64,000 nt of DNA from Thermoplasmata archaeon (GTDB taxonomy: Archaea > Thermoplasmatota > Thermoplasmata > GCA-020350865): assembly GCA_020348445.1 (NCBI GenBank), contig CP070751.1, forward strand, positions 2,444,892 through 2,508,891, read 5' to 3'. Positions 1 through 9,375 of this stretch are shown one piece after another. A program made the translations under genes and the position numbers. Below the pieces are notes generated by a model. The model was not told where the DNA came from, ran no database searches, and saw only the letters and a program-made list of their open reading frames with translations. Position 1 is the first letter of the stretch. Each line of letters begins with the position of its first letter.

Positions 1-1
1 C

Positions 2-451
2 CTTGAACAGTTGGGAGGCGGATCCATTGATGCATCACTGAAGAGCATAGAGGGGAATTATATCTCTCTCCAGACCTATCATGCAGGTTATTCAAGGCCA
101 TGGCTGCATTGGCATGAATCCAAACCAGGCATGCTCAACACCTTAACCAGTATGGACCACAAGTCCGGTTACTATGTTGATGTGGGCTCATCTGGACATC
201 TAAAAACCATTGGCAAAGTAATTGCTGGTGAGAGCATCCCCCTCAAAACAGGCTGGAACCTGATCGGGTTCCCGAGTCTGATATCTGTGGATAGAGACAC
301 TGCTTTAACTTCGATAGCGGGACTATATGACGCTGTTTACGGATTCGACGCCACAGCTGGGAAAGAGAAACCCATATTAGGCACTGACATGATGGACCCG
401 GGAAGCAGTTACTGGATCCATGTTACAGAAGATTGCGTTCTGGGGTTCTAA
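2..451 (+). CDS. Secreted protein, C-terminal WNLI module only (5' end outside window)
   Basis: The reading frame is open to the left window edge and stops with TAA at 449-451, so only the last ~149 residues are visible. They consist almost entirely of the two-repeat module that ends five other proteins here: an aromatic-rich first half with the YHAG..RPWLHWH signature and a second half starting GWNLIGFP and ending GSSYWIHVTEDC. The closest matches are the ends of the proteins at 9376 and 12966. No membrane helix follows. I infer an extracytoplasmic protein whose functional domains lie upstream of the window. An ATG at base 32 lies inside the module and is not the real start. Confidence 0.85.
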   Translation, partial: LEQLGGGSIDASLKSIEGNYISLQTYHAGYSRPWLHWHESKPGMLNTLTSMDHKSGYYVDVGSSGHLKTIGKVIAGESIPLKTGWNLIGFPSLISVDRDTALTSIAGLYDAVYGFDATAGKEKPILGTDMMDPGSSYWIHVTEDCVLGF

Positions 452-574
452 GTCACTTTAGAGAATCCGATATAAGAAGGCCGGTTTCTATAATAACCAT
501 ACGTTAGTGGGAACCATCTTAACCTGATTACATTACCTTCAGTAAAACAATATACCCCGCGATACTATTGGGAT

Positions 575-585
575 AAATTTATAAT
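575..585 (+). promoter_or_regulatory. TATA-like box upstream of the 633-8048 operon
   Basis: An AT-rich AAATTTATAAT stretch lies about 48-58 bases before the ATG at 633, in a 181-base spacer with no gene. A start of transcription ~25 bases downstream would leave a leader of roughly 25 bases containing GGGATGAG as a weak ribosome-binding site. Inferred from spacing and composition. Confidence 0.4.
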
Positions 586-632
586 ATGACTTATGAATAT
601 CTTCCGACATAATCCTTTGGGATGAGTCAAAG

Positions 633-2339
633 ATGAACAAAAAATTGTATGTGTTATCCATATCATTCATACTGATTCTGGGCACTTTTTCTTGTATTGA
701 AGTGGAAAATACAGACGGGTTCATGTTCCGAGGTGACTTGTACAGAAGTGGCGTATACGAATCAAAAGTGCCCAATAACAATACCCTTTTATGGAGCTTT
801 GATACAGGAATTTACCGGGTGCAGTCCTCTCCTGTTGTCGTAGATGGCAGGATTTTTTTTGGGAGTGACGATAACAACGTTTATTGCCTGGATGCTCTAA
901 CAGGAGATGAGATTTGGAACTTTTCAACAGAAGGAGCCGTGGGTTCCACACCAGCGGTTGTGGATGGAGTGGTTTATGTGGGATCCGCAGACAGGAACCT
1001 CTATGCAATAGATGCAGTTTCCAAGGAAAAGCTTTGGAATTATACCTATGCAAGCTCTCCTGCCCAAATTACGTCCTCCCCGGCAGTGGTAAACAACATG
1101 ATATTCTTTGCTTCCGATGACAACAATTTTTATGCTCTTAATATATCGAAAGCATCGACTCCCGAGTTGGAGTGGGTATTTCCAACTGGAAATGGTTTCC
1201 CCCCCAGTGAATATCAGTCAAGTCCAGCCGTCTTGTGGCCCTATGTATACTTTGGCTCAATAGATGGTAATCTATATTGTGTCTGGGCTAACAATGGGAC
1301 CCAGAAATGGGCCTTTGAAATGGAAGACGGCCTTGAAATCTACACGACCCCGACTATATACAATGGCTCTATATACATAGGAGGTGCTGATTATAAAATC
1401 AATGGTGCTTTATATTGTCTTGATGCCCAAACTGGGGAAGAAAAATGGAGGTTTCTCCCCCCTGGTGAGGGGCGCTTCTCAGAGGTTTACTCCTCTGCAG
1501 CAGTACATGACGACATCGTATTTATTCATGCTTGGCATAAGACACCTGGTCCAGAGGAAGAAAGAGGGACCGTGTTTGCGATTCGAGGGGATCTAAACGG
1601 TGATGGGAATATCACAAACAATGAGATCAAATGGAGTTTTATCACATGGGATGACGAGGGTGGATCGTCCCCAACCGTGGCAGATGGAAAGGTGCTCGTT
1701 GGATCTACAAATAAAAAATTGTATTGTATTGACGAATATACAGGGGAGGAGCTCTGGAATCTCACAACAGGTGGTCAAATCGTGGCCTCACCCACTGTCG
1801 CCTATGGAATTGTCTATATCACATCCGAGGACGGCACACTGTACGCCATAGGAGGAGATGAACCAGCCTATTTGGAGGTCGAAATCATCCCTGAGTTTCC
1901 ATCCATAAAATCCAACAGGGTGATGGGCATCTCATTTAATGTTACTTACAGAGGTTTTCCAATCGAAGGTGCGTTCATCAACTTCGAGGTCGATTTGGGC
2001 AATCTATCCCAGAGCGGAGCAAGCACATTCGAGGATGGCAGCCAGAGAATAAAATACAATGCCCCAGAGGTTTCTGAAAATACCACTGTTACAGTGCATG
2101 CCAAAGTCACTAAACCCGGATATCCCGAGGGAAACTCAACTGCTTCATTCGTAGTTGAGCCACCAACATCTTACAAACAGATTAAATCGAGCAGCATGTT
2201 CTCTCTATCCAAGTACTGGTTGTATCTTGTTGCTATATTTGTTCTCGTCGTGATAAATGTCGTTATCATGTATTATGCCAAAAGAAAAAAAAGTGATGAA
2301 GCAGGAAAATCTAAGGTCCAAGAAAATGTAGGGGAATAA
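633..2339 (+). CDS. Membrane-anchored PQQ-like beta-propeller protein
   Basis: 568 residues. Residues 1-25 form a signal peptide or N-terminal membrane segment. Residues ~30-405 carry about eight PQQ-like/BamB-type blades with the recurring pattern SSPVVVDGRIFFGS...YCLDA.TG.EIW. An Ig-like domain occupies ~410-505, a hydrophobic helix ~529-551, and a short basic then acidic tail ends the protein. The propeller should therefore sit outside the cell, tethered by the C-terminal helix. The enzyme-specific residues of PQQ dehydrogenases are not evident, so a structural or binding role is more likely than catalysis. It is the first gene of a tight operon; the next gene starts one base after its stop. 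Similar propellers recur at 12966, 15190, 20004 and 26827. Confidence 0.85.
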   Translation: MNKKLYVLSISFILILGTFSCIEVENTDGFMFRGDLYRSGVYESKVPNNNTLLWSFDTGIYRVQSSPVVVDGRIFFGSDDNNVYCLDALTGDEIWNFSTEGAVGSTPAVVDGVVYVGSADRNLYAIDAVSKEKLWNYTYASSPAQITSSPAVVNNMIFFASDDNNFYALNISKASTPELEWVFPTGNGFPPSEYQSSPAVLWPYVYFGSIDGNLYCVWANNGTQKWAFEMEDGLEIYTTPTIYNGSIYIGGADYKINGALYCLDAQTGEEKWRFLPPGEGRFSEVYSSAAVHDDIVFIHAWHKTPGPEEERGTVFAIRGDLNGDGNITNNEIKWSFITWDDEGGSSPTVADGKVLVGSTNKKLYCIDEYTGEELWNLTTGGQIVASPTVAYGIVYITSEDGTLYAIGGDEPAYLEVEIIPEFPSIKSNRVMGISFNVTYRGFPIEGAFINFEVDLGNLSQSGASTFEDGSQRIKYNAPEVSENTTVTVHAKVTKPGYPEGNSTASFVVEPPTSYKQIKSSSMFSLSKYWLYLVAIFVLVVINVVIMYYAKRKKSDEAGKSKVQENVGE

Positions 2340-2340
2340 A

Positions 2341-3564
2341 ATGAGTTTTATTGCAACAAAAACACAAGCCTTGCTTTTGGTAATTATAATATGCATAACC
2401 TTATTTCCGTCGGGGAATTCCAATGAAGCAATGGATGTTACCACCTTGAACCTTCTTTGGGAGAACAAAGAGGGGCACAACGCCACGCTGTGGTCTGTCA
2501 GGTGGTCACCCGATGACAGCATGATCTCAGCCACCTATTTTGACAACACAACCACGATATTCAACGCCCAAAACGGCTCCATTATAACGAAAATGGGGGC
2601 TCATCCGAAACCCCATGGAACCCGATGTGATGGTGAGCAAGATTGCGAAATTGAAGAGCATCTACCAACAAGATCCAGCGCCTGGTCCCCAGATGGCAAA
2701 TATCTGGCAACTGGAGGGGACAACAGGCTCATAATCATATATGCAAGCATAAACTGGTCTGTGGTAAAGATATTAGAGGGACATGAGCAAAGCGTCCTCA
2801 CCTTGGAGTGGTCTCCTGGGGGAACAATGATCGCATCCGGCTCTGGAACAGATAAGGTGGCCATTCACAATGAAGACAAAAAAGAGAATATAGTTAAGAT
2901 CTGGGATTTCTCCACCGGCTTGGTTATTGCTGAGCTCGAAGGACATCAGGATGGTGTTATGAACGTGAAATGGTCTCCCAACGGCTCCCAGATCGCCTCT
3001 GCATCAGATGATAAAAAAATTATGCTGTGGAGCACCTCCGACTGGACGAGAACCATGACCCTGGATGACCACGTCTTGGGTGTGCTTGATGTGGATTGGT
3101 CTCCAAATGGTACCTTTCTTGTGTCAGGAAGCAGAGATTACAAAGTCAGGTTGTGGGATGCCCAAACTGGTGAATCCATTGATAGATGGACAGAACCCAA
3201 CTGCATTCGTTCTGTTCATTGGCATCCAGATAAAGGGCTCATCGCAAATTCAGGCGTTGGGGAGACCATGCTTAAAATCCGCAATGCTACAACAGGCACA
3301 GTGATCAAGACATTTACAGAATCTGCCGATTCAAAAAGCGTGGTCATGTCCTCACGATGGTCACACGACGGATTGAAACTGGCTGCTGGGGCAGGTTTGG
3401 AGCACGCGTTGAGGGTATACTCCTTTGGTATATCAAGTGAAAAGGAGTCCAAAGAGATTCCATCGTGGGTTCCAGGCACCGTATTGTTCATGGCCATCAC
3501 CGCTATTGTTGTAGTTTTGATTATGATTCCAGTATTGGGAAAATTACAGGAGAGTGGAAGGTGA
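2341..3564 (+). CDS. Exported WD40-repeat propeller with C-terminal membrane anchor
   Basis: 407 residues. An N-terminal signal peptide (~1-27) precedes seven WD40 blades (~35-365), visible as repeated WSPDG / WSPNG...IASGS...VKIWD units, matching a single seven-bladed propeller. A hydrophobic helix (~375-398) and a short basic tail end it. WD40 domains are usually cytoplasmic interaction scaffolds; the signal peptide and C-terminal anchor place this one outside the membrane, which is unusual. The start ATG lies one base after the upstream stop and the 3' end overlaps the next gene, so translation is probably coupled. Several N-x-S/T sites suggest surface glycosylation. No catalytic motif is seen; I infer a binding or scaffold role. 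Confidence 0.85.
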   Translation: MSFIATKTQALLLVIIICITLFPSGNSNEAMDVTTLNLLWENKEGHNATLWSVRWSPDDSMISATYFDNTTTIFNAQNGSIITKMGAHPKPHGTRCDGEQDCEIEEHLPTRSSAWSPDGKYLATGGDNRLIIIYASINWSVVKILEGHEQSVLTLEWSPGGTMIASGSGTDKVAIHNEDKKENIVKIWDFSTGLVIAELEGHQDGVMNVKWSPNGSQIASASDDKKIMLWSTSDWTRTMTLDDHVLGVLDVDWSPNGTFLVSGSRDYKVRLWDAQTGESIDRWTEPNCIRSVHWHPDKGLIANSGVGETMLKIRNATTGTVIKTFTESADSKSVVMSSRWSHDGLKLAAGAGLEHALRVYSFGISSEKESKEIPSWVPGTVLFMAITAIVVVLIMIPVLGKLQESGR

Positions 3565-4933
3565 AATGGTATTGAGCAACCTTATAAGAAGGGCGAGCGT
3601 AATTTTTCTTTCGTTGATTCTTCTTATGATGTTCTTTCCTTACACGTTAACCTCAAAAGCTGATATCGATTCCAATTATCTAGGAAACGGCCCTGGTAGG
3701 TTCAACTCATTGAAGGCCCAGGATATCGATTCAGACGGTAACGTGGAGGTCGTTTTCGGTAACTATGAAGGTTATCTCAACATAATCGAAAGTAGGGACG
3801 GCAGTTATTTTGAAAAATGGCGTTCTGACTCCTTGGGAACGAGGTTATGGGGTCTTTGTATTGCTGATTGTGATTCAGACGGCACAAATGAGATAATAGC
3901 AGGAAATGGCGAGGGGGAGTTCTATGTTTTTGATGCAGTATCAAACGAGTTAGAGTGGAAAAAGGAGGATCTAGGACGTGATGCCCATGGCATTGCTGTG
4001 GGCAACATAGACTCTGATGAAAATTTGGAGATAGTTGTGGGAACAGGCTATAAAACAGACATACCCTTGGGAAATGTGTATGTATTCGACGGTAAAACCC
4101 ATGAACTTGAGGCAGAATTGGGTCCCATTTCTTCAAGGCATCGCGGAGTTGCAATCGATGATGTGGATTTGGACGGTGTAAATGAAATAATCTTTGGAAG
4201 CGGAGTATCCTTGGGAGAGACCCCAGGTGAAGGTTACATTTACATATACGGTTTTGATGGCGAAGATTACATCCAGGAATGGAAAAGCGAGGATCTTGAT
4301 GGTGATGTCATAGGTCTTGTGATCTACGATCTTGAGGGCGATGGTACTTTAGAAATTATCGCAGGAAACGGCTACAGGTACAACCAGGGTTATTGCTTTA
4401 TATTCAGATATGTAGGAGAAGGAAGCGATTCAGGTTCCGGAACTCCTGCCATTTATCAACAGGTATGGGAAAGCGAGGATATAGGACCCAAGGCTTATGG
4501 ACTGGATGTTGGGGATATCGACGATGATGGTATAACAGAGATCGTTGTGGGCAACCAACCTGGCTATATTTGGATCTTCGATGCAAATACCCACGAGGTT
4601 GAGTGGAAAAGTCCGCTTTTAGGCACCGATATTCTAGGCATAGAAATCGCGGATGTTGATTTGGATGGTGAGGTCGAGATCATCGCCTCCCAGGGGGGCT
4701 ACATTGGAAAAGCTGACTGGACATCAGCCTATACTGCCCCGCATATATACATAATAAATGGTAGAACCCATGAGATCGAGACCAAATTGGGCGAGTACGA
4801 TTATTTGGAAATCCTATTTACGGTGGTGGTGATAGTACTTATTGTAATTACCTTGGTTCACCTCAATCGGGTGCTAAGGATCAAAAAAACAATCCGGAAA
4901 ACCAAAGTTGATACAAAAAGAGGAATCAAATGA
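3554..4933 (+). CDS. Membrane-anchored FG-GAP/VCBS seven-bladed propeller
   Basis: 459 residues if the GTG at 3554 is used; an ATG at 3566, preceded by GGAAGGTGA, is an equally good start. The N-terminus has a signal peptide (~12-35). Seven FG-GAP/VCBS-like units follow, each with a DxDxDGxxEIIxGN calcium-loop motif, as in integrin-type propellers. A hydrophobic helix lies at ~420-440, followed by a basic tail. The gene overlaps the WD40 gene before it and is followed after 10 bases by the CcdA-like gene, so it is the third successive anchored propeller in one operon. I infer a calcium-stabilised extracytoplasmic binding domain; no enzyme motif is present. Confidence 0.85.
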   Translation: MEGEMVLSNLIRRASVIFLSLILLMMFFPYTLTSKADIDSNYLGNGPGRFNSLKAQDIDSDGNVEVVFGNYEGYLNIIESRDGSYFEKWRSDSLGTRLWGLCIADCDSDGTNEIIAGNGEGEFYVFDAVSNELEWKKEDLGRDAHGIAVGNIDSDENLEIVVGTGYKTDIPLGNVYVFDGKTHELEAELGPISSRHRGVAIDDVDLDGVNEIIFGSGVSLGETPGEGYIYIYGFDGEDYIQEWKSEDLDGDVIGLVIYDLEGDGTLEIIAGNGYRYNQGYCFIFRYVGEGSDSGSGTPAIYQQVWESEDIGPKAYGLDVGDIDDDGITEIVVGNQPGYIWIFDANTHEVEWKSPLLGTDILGIEIADVDLDGEVEIIASQGGYIGKADWTSAYTAPHIYIINGRTHEIETKLGEYDYLEILFTVVVIVLIVITLVHLNRVLRIKKTIRKTKVDTKRGIK

Positions 4934-4943
4934 GGTATAAAAG

Positions 4944-5696
4944 ATGCTACTGGAACTTGTGGTTGCGGCATTAATCGGGATATCCTTTGGAAATGCATGG
5001 GCCTGCATTCTCATGTCCTTTGGAACCTCGGCAGAGGAACGGAGTGTGGGTAAGTGGTTCATTGCAGGCAGGTTCTTAGGATTGATTCTTCTTGGATCTG
5101 TGATTTCCCTATTGAGGTTTGCAGCCCAGGACGTGATGCCCATTGTTATTTTGATATTCGGAGTATCAACTCTCCTTTTCGGTTTGTTGATTTTAATTCG
5201 GCATTTGATACAAAGCCGATATTATTTAGAGGATAAAAAAGGCATTTCTGATAATGTTCTGTTGTCTTTAATTTCGTTTTTCATGGTTATACCCAAAGAC
5301 AGAAAATGCAAAGGCAATCCAAATGGACCCCATGGGCACAAAAACAAAGGCAGTCATCATAGAAAACAGGGACAATGTAAAAGACACAAGAACTTCACAG
5401 AAAAATCTGGATTTGCACTTGGTGTGCTCAGGGGAGCGACCCCCTGTGCCAAGGTTATAGTATTGACTCCTCTTCTGGTGGCCTTTGGCTTCCCAGGTTC
5501 TCTGCCAATTATACTTGTCTATGCCTCTGCCTCCACGATCTATCCTGTAATTGGATATCTTTCAGCTGATGTACTTTCAAAATTCGATAAATATCAGTTA
5601 CATTTCAAAATACTAGGTGCATTCATACTCATTGCCATGGGTTTGTATTTCATAGTCAAGGTTGTTATGTGGAACTCCACACACATTGGAATGTAA
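4944..5696 (+). CDS. CcdA/DsbD-like (LysE-superfamily) membrane protein with His-rich loop
   Basis: 250 residues with about six membrane helices in two blocks (~4-90 and ~155-242). The first helix carries Cys21 (AWACILMSFG) and the fourth carries Cys168 in GATPCAK...TPLL. The latter resembles the GxTPCxGP motif of CcdA/DsbD, where paired membrane cysteines pass reducing equivalents across the membrane. Between the blocks, residues ~121-149 form a soluble loop rich in His, Lys and Gly with Cys122 and Cys145, similar in style to the His-rich loops of NicO/RcnA metal exporters. A thiol-transfer protein or a metal/sulfite exporter (TauE/SafE/UreH-like) are the two readings. The operon context with a polyferredoxin favours redox; this is inference. 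Confidence 0.65.
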   Translation: MLLELVVAALIGISFGNAWACILMSFGTSAEERSVGKWFIAGRFLGLILLGSVISLLRFAAQDVMPIVILIFGVSTLLFGLLILIRHLIQSRYYLEDKKGISDNVLLSLISFFMVIPKDRKCKGNPNGPHGHKNKGSHHRKQGQCKRHKNFTEKSGFALGVLRGATPCAKVIVLTPLLVAFGFPGSLPIILVYASASTIYPVIGYLSADVLSKFDKYQLHFKILGAFILIAMGLYFIVKVVMWNSTHIGM

Positions 5697-5700
5697 TTTG

Positions 5701-6672
5701 GTGATAAAAGAAAGTGTGAATCATGTGAGAAGACCCAAGATAAGTGAGTGGCGTTTAATCGTGAACATAGCCTGGCTTTTCGTGATAAACAGCGTGCTCT
5801 TCGGAGTTTTTTATTTCAGCACACACCCTTTGACTAAGAACATATTCTGGCCTAATTTGTCAACAAGGTTCATCGTGAACAATCCCACAACTTCATTTTT
5901 ATACCAGATCCAGTCACGGTTTGCTAGTGGACAGGAGACCTATTATGTGGATCTGCTTGTTCCTTTCATGATATTTATTTTATTGGTTGTGATTTTAGGA
6001 AGGGTCTGGTGCGGGTGGCTTTGCCCCATAGGTTTTATACAGAACATTCTGCTTAGGATTAGAAAAGCACTGGGTATTCCATACAAGGATGTGTCCCCCA
6101 AGGCCACAATGGTGCTCAACCAGATGGGGTATGTACTGATATTTTTGATAGCCTTTTTGTCATTTGCTGTGGGAGTAACTTTCCTGGGAATGCACAATTT
6201 TTGGACAAAATCCGAGCTCCCCTTCGAGAGTGTGGCACCGCCGCGACCAATTTGGATCTTCCTTCAGCAGCTCGTGGGTCTGGAATCCTGGGATTCTGTC
6301 ATACCTCTCTCTTCTATAATCGTGGCGATCTTGGTGATCGTTCTATCCTTTAAAATCAGGCATTTCTGGTGCAGAATATGCCCTGCAGGGGCCCTCATGT
6401 CTCTTTTAAACCGCAGGGCCCTTGTGAGCATCCAAAAGGATGGCTCAAAATGCACAAAGTGCAGAATCTGTCTTAGAGCCTGCCCAATGGACATCGAGGA
6501 AATATACGAGGAGAAGGAAAAGGACAACGTGACCCACGAGACCTGTATCCACTGTTACAGATGCGTGGAGCTGTGTCCCGAAGATGGCTGCTTGAGTGTG
6601 ACATTCATGAACAAGACTATTGCTACTTCGAAGTATCCAAGGGCGCCAAAGCAAAAAGAGGTGGTTGGATGA
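5701..6672 (+). CDS. NapH/MauN-type membrane polyferredoxin
   Basis: 323 residues from the GTG at 5701, four bases after the upstream stop; a TTG at 5698 is the alternative. There are four to five membrane helices. Two membrane-proximal WCGWLCP (C104, C108) and WCRICP (C224, C227) motifs match the CX3CP-type signatures of NapH. Two classical 4Fe-4S ferredoxin motifs follow, C251-x2-C-x2-C-x3-CP and C282-x2-C-x2-C-x3-CP. Relatives move electrons between quinols or membrane donors and soluble Fe-S proteins. Its stop overlaps the next gene's start codon (ATGA), so it is translationally coupled to the double-cubane-type reductase homologue, a plausible electron acceptor. Confidence 0.9.
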   Translation: MIKESVNHVRRPKISEWRLIVNIAWLFVINSVLFGVFYFSTHPLTKNIFWPNLSTRFIVNNPTTSFLYQIQSRFASGQETYYVDLLVPFMIFILLVVILGRVWCGWLCPIGFIQNILLRIRKALGIPYKDVSPKATMVLNQMGYVLIFLIAFLSFAVGVTFLGMHNFWTKSELPFESVAPPRPIWIFLQQLVGLESWDSVIPLSSIIVAILVIVLSFKIRHFWCRICPAGALMSLLNRRALVSIQKDGSKCTKCRICLRACPMDIEEIYEEKEKDNVTHETCIHCYRCVELCPEDGCLSVTFMNKTIATSKYPRAPKQKEVVG

Positions 6673-8048
6673 ATTTAATTTCAAAAAAGAAAGGGGAAAA
6701 GAACGTACAGGACGAGAAACTTAATCCATTATCGAGCCTAAAAGCCTCTGAGAAAAGGTATGTAAGTGACAAGATTCTGAACAATTTGGGAATCAAAAAG
6801 GAGCAGACCCTCTCAGCTATGAAGAAATTTATAGAGGACGAAATCAAGAAACTACAATCCATGTCCCAAAGAGCACAGTCCATGGCCTATTTTGACGATA
6901 TTGCCAGGTATTTCGGAACAAGGGCCGAGGAAGTTGCGAAGTTCAAGGATGCAGGAGGACATGTGGTTGGTTCTCTTTGCATGTTCGTGCCAAACGAAAT
7001 TATTGCAGCTTCAGGAGCGCTCCCCTTAAGACTGGGCAGCGGCTTTCATGAAACAGCAGGTCCTGCAAATGTGATTTTGGGTGATGCAGGATTATGTCCT
7101 TTGGTTAAATCCACATTGGGCATGAGAATGGCTGCATGCTCTCCTTATTTTGAGATGTGTGATTTGCTTGTAGCCCCGACTCCCTGCGATGCCAAATTGA
7201 AGCTGGGGGAAATACTCCAGGATTTCGTACCTGTATTGATGCTTAATCTCCCTCGGATAAAGAGCGGAGCTGTGAACCGCAGGCAGTGGGCAGAGGAGAT
7301 CGGGATTCTCATGGACAAACTGGAGCTCCTCACAGGTAAAAAGATTAAAAGAAAGGACATGAAAGTAAGTATAGAAAAGTACCAGAGGGCCTATTCTGCT
7401 TACAGGGAACTTATGAATATAAGACGCGAGGCTGATGTGCTCTGGGGGAGAGACGCTCTTTTGGTAGCCCAATTATCATATTATGACGATATCGAAAGGT
7501 GGACACAGAACGTGCATAAGCTGGTTGCTGAGTTAAAACAGATGAAAGAGGAGGGAAAAACAATAATTTCGGATGAAGCTCCAAGAATCATGCTTGCTGG
7601 CTCCCCAATCATCTGGCCAAACTGGAAAATCCCAGATATAATCGAGGAAAGTGATGCACTGATTGTGGCAGATGAGCTATGCTCTGCAACAAGGGCACTT
7701 TCAAATCCAGTTGTTGTTGATGAGAACACAAAAAGAGGCATGATAGATGCAGTTATCGAGCGCTATCTATTTCCATGTACATGTCCTTGCTTTTCCCCAA
7801 ATCTTGAAAGGGATGACAACCTCTTAAACAGGATCAGGGACTATAAAGTGCAAGGTGTTATATTCCATGTTTTGAAGGGGTGCCATCTAAATGCACTTGA
7901 TGCAACAAGAATCAAAGGGATTTTAGAGGAAGAGGGAATTCCAATGTTCACTATAGAAAGCGAGTATGTTATGGGCGACTATCAGCAGATAAAGCTTAGG
8001 CTTGAAGCGTTCTTGGAGATGGTGAGGGCGCAGATTGACATAATTTAA
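6669..8048 (+). CDS. 2-hydroxyacyl-CoA dehydratase/BCR family protein, double-cubane type
   Basis: 459 residues from the ATG at 6669, supported by GAGGTG five bases upstream and an ATGA overlap with the polyferredoxin gene. Both halves of the HgdB/BcrC-type fold are present in one chain. Candidate cluster cysteines in the N-half are C104 (SLCMFVPNE), C143 (GLCPLVK) and C173 (APTPCDAK). In the C-half they are C338 (DELC), C370/C372/C374 (PCTCPCF) and C405 (KGCH). A single-chain protein with cysteines in both halves matches the double-cubane cluster protein branch, whose characterised member has an Fe8S9 cluster and reduces small molecules with an ATP-driven activator. No ASKHA-type activator ATPase lies in this window. 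The substrate is unknown; cytoplasmic. Confidence 0.85.
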   Translation: MNLISKKKGEKNVQDEKLNPLSSLKASEKRYVSDKILNNLGIKKEQTLSAMKKFIEDEIKKLQSMSQRAQSMAYFDDIARYFGTRAEEVAKFKDAGGHVVGSLCMFVPNEIIAASGALPLRLGSGFHETAGPANVILGDAGLCPLVKSTLGMRMAACSPYFEMCDLLVAPTPCDAKLKLGEILQDFVPVLMLNLPRIKSGAVNRRQWAEEIGILMDKLELLTGKKIKRKDMKVSIEKYQRAYSAYRELMNIRREADVLWGRDALLVAQLSYYDDIERWTQNVHKLVAELKQMKEEGKTIISDEAPRIMLAGSPIIWPNWKIPDIIEESDALIVADELCSATRALSNPVVVDENTKRGMIDAVIERYLFPCTCPCFSPNLERDDNLLNRIRDYKVQGVIFHVLKGCHLNALDATRIKGILEEEGIPMFTIESEYVMGDYQQIKLRLEAFLEMVRAQIDII

Positions 8049-8142
8049 AATATTGTATATCGTGTTATGCATAATGAGAAGTAAGTAATACTCCCTTAAA
8101 ATAAGGGGATAATAAATATTGAGGTACGGGATTGTATTAAAG

Positions 8143-9198
8143 ATGAAAAAACATATTGCGTGTTTAATAGTGATTATACTAATATCAACCGTTTTCGGGA
8201 ATTACCCTCAGGTCAATGCAGATCCAGGCACGATATCAGTAATTGGAACCCTCCCCTTACCCATCTACAGAGCCTCTTCAATTTGGGATGGGGAAAATGT
8301 ATACCTCTTTGGAGGAAAGGACGGAACCAAGAGTCTGAATACCATAGTACGCTACTCTCCAACCACCAACGATGCTAATATTCTTGATGTTGTGCTACCC
8401 ACAGTAAAGGATGGATCGTCGGCTATTTGGGACGGCCAGCACGCATACATATTTGGCGGAAACTCAGAAGGGATAAGCACAAAAGAGATTCTTAGATTCG
8501 ATACCTTATCCGAGGATTTAACGATGATGCAGGCCGAGCTTCCCTGGGGACTGCAAGGTGCAGGAGCATTTTGGACAGGTCAATATGCATATATTTTTGG
8601 CGGTCATGATGAGAATCGGAATTTCCATAAAGAGATAATCAGGTATGACCCAAAAGAGGATAACATAACGATTACCGATATTCTTCTTCCCTCGGAAAGG
8701 GCCGGAGCCTCTTTGATTTGGAATGGAGAGTTCGCATATATCTTTGGTGGGAGATTCATGAGCGTCATACGGGATGAGATATTACGGTTTAATCCTAATG
8801 ACGGTACTTTAATTAGTATGAATGCGGTTCTACCTGAGCCGAGATATCATACATCTGCTGCATGGGACAGTTGCTGTGCCTACATCTTTGGAGGCCGAAA
8901 TGGTTCCTCTGTTTTGGATGATATCCTAATTTATAATCCAATTACTGATTCTCTTTTCGTGGAGAAAACCAAGTTCACCAGTGGTAGAGAGCGCACATCT
9001 GCAATGTGGATTGGGGATCATGCTTATATTTTTGGGGGGGAGTCTGGTGCCAATTATTTGGATGAGATAGTGATTTATAATCCTGAGACTCGTGATGAGG
9101 ATCAAATCACAGAACCGTTTTTGGTTTTCCAATTGATAGCCATAGTGGCTGCGATGATCATTTTAATCTGGTTTGTAGGGAGAAGAAAAAAGGAATAA
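8143..9198 (+). CDS. Exported kelch-repeat propeller with C-terminal membrane helix
   Basis: 351 residues from the ATG at 8143, chosen because it opens directly on a signal peptide (~1-25); an upstream in-frame TTG at 8119 is less likely. Six kelch repeats fill ~35-310, each with the pattern W.G..AYIFGG......EI.R++P. A membrane helix lies at ~325-345 with a short KKE tail. This is a fourth propeller family after the PQQ-like, WD40 and FG-GAP genes. A 94-base AT-rich gap separates it from the reductase gene, so it may have its own promoter or be a distal operon member. No catalytic motif is seen; an extracytoplasmic binding role is inferred. Confidence 0.85.
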   Translation: MKKHIACLIVIILISTVFGNYPQVNADPGTISVIGTLPLPIYRASSIWDGENVYLFGGKDGTKSLNTIVRYSPTTNDANILDVVLPTVKDGSSAIWDGQHAYIFGGNSEGISTKEILRFDTLSEDLTMMQAELPWGLQGAGAFWTGQYAYIFGGHDENRNFHKEIIRYDPKEDNITITDILLPSERAGASLIWNGEFAYIFGGRFMSVIRDEILRFNPNDGTLISMNAVLPEPRYHTSAAWDSCCAYIFGGRNGSSVLDDILIYNPITDSLFVEKTKFTSGRERTSAMWIGDHAYIFGGESGANYLDEIVIYNPETRDEDQITEPFLVFQLIAIVAAMIILIWFVGRRKKE

Positions 9199-9375
9199 TA
9201 CACAAAGAATCGGTTTAACAATTCTTAAATACAATGAGGGTTATATCCTTTTTGTGCATTAATATAATGAACATATATTTATTTGAACCTTTACAATATA
9301 AAGCCCAGAATCAGATATAATAAAACACATATCAAATGAATCGAGGGTAAATCTAATATTCGAGGAGGAAATGAT

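Noticed and set aside
721..1053. Opposite-strand open frame inside the first propeller gene
   Set aside because: It is the mirror of a strongly coding region with clear repeats and has no recognisable motif or start signal; the many similar antisense frames across the window were rejected for the same reason.
633..2339. PQQ-like repeats as evidence for quinoprotein alcohol or glucose dehydrogenases
   Set aside because: Only the structural W-rich blade motifs are present; the paired cysteines and calcium/PQQ-binding residues of those enzymes are not evident in this or the other four propeller genes.
6561..6668. A longer N-terminus of the reductase starting at 6561
   Set aside because: It would overlap the polyferredoxin Fe-S motifs by over 100 bases; the ATG at 6669 has a good ribosome-binding site and an ATGA junction.
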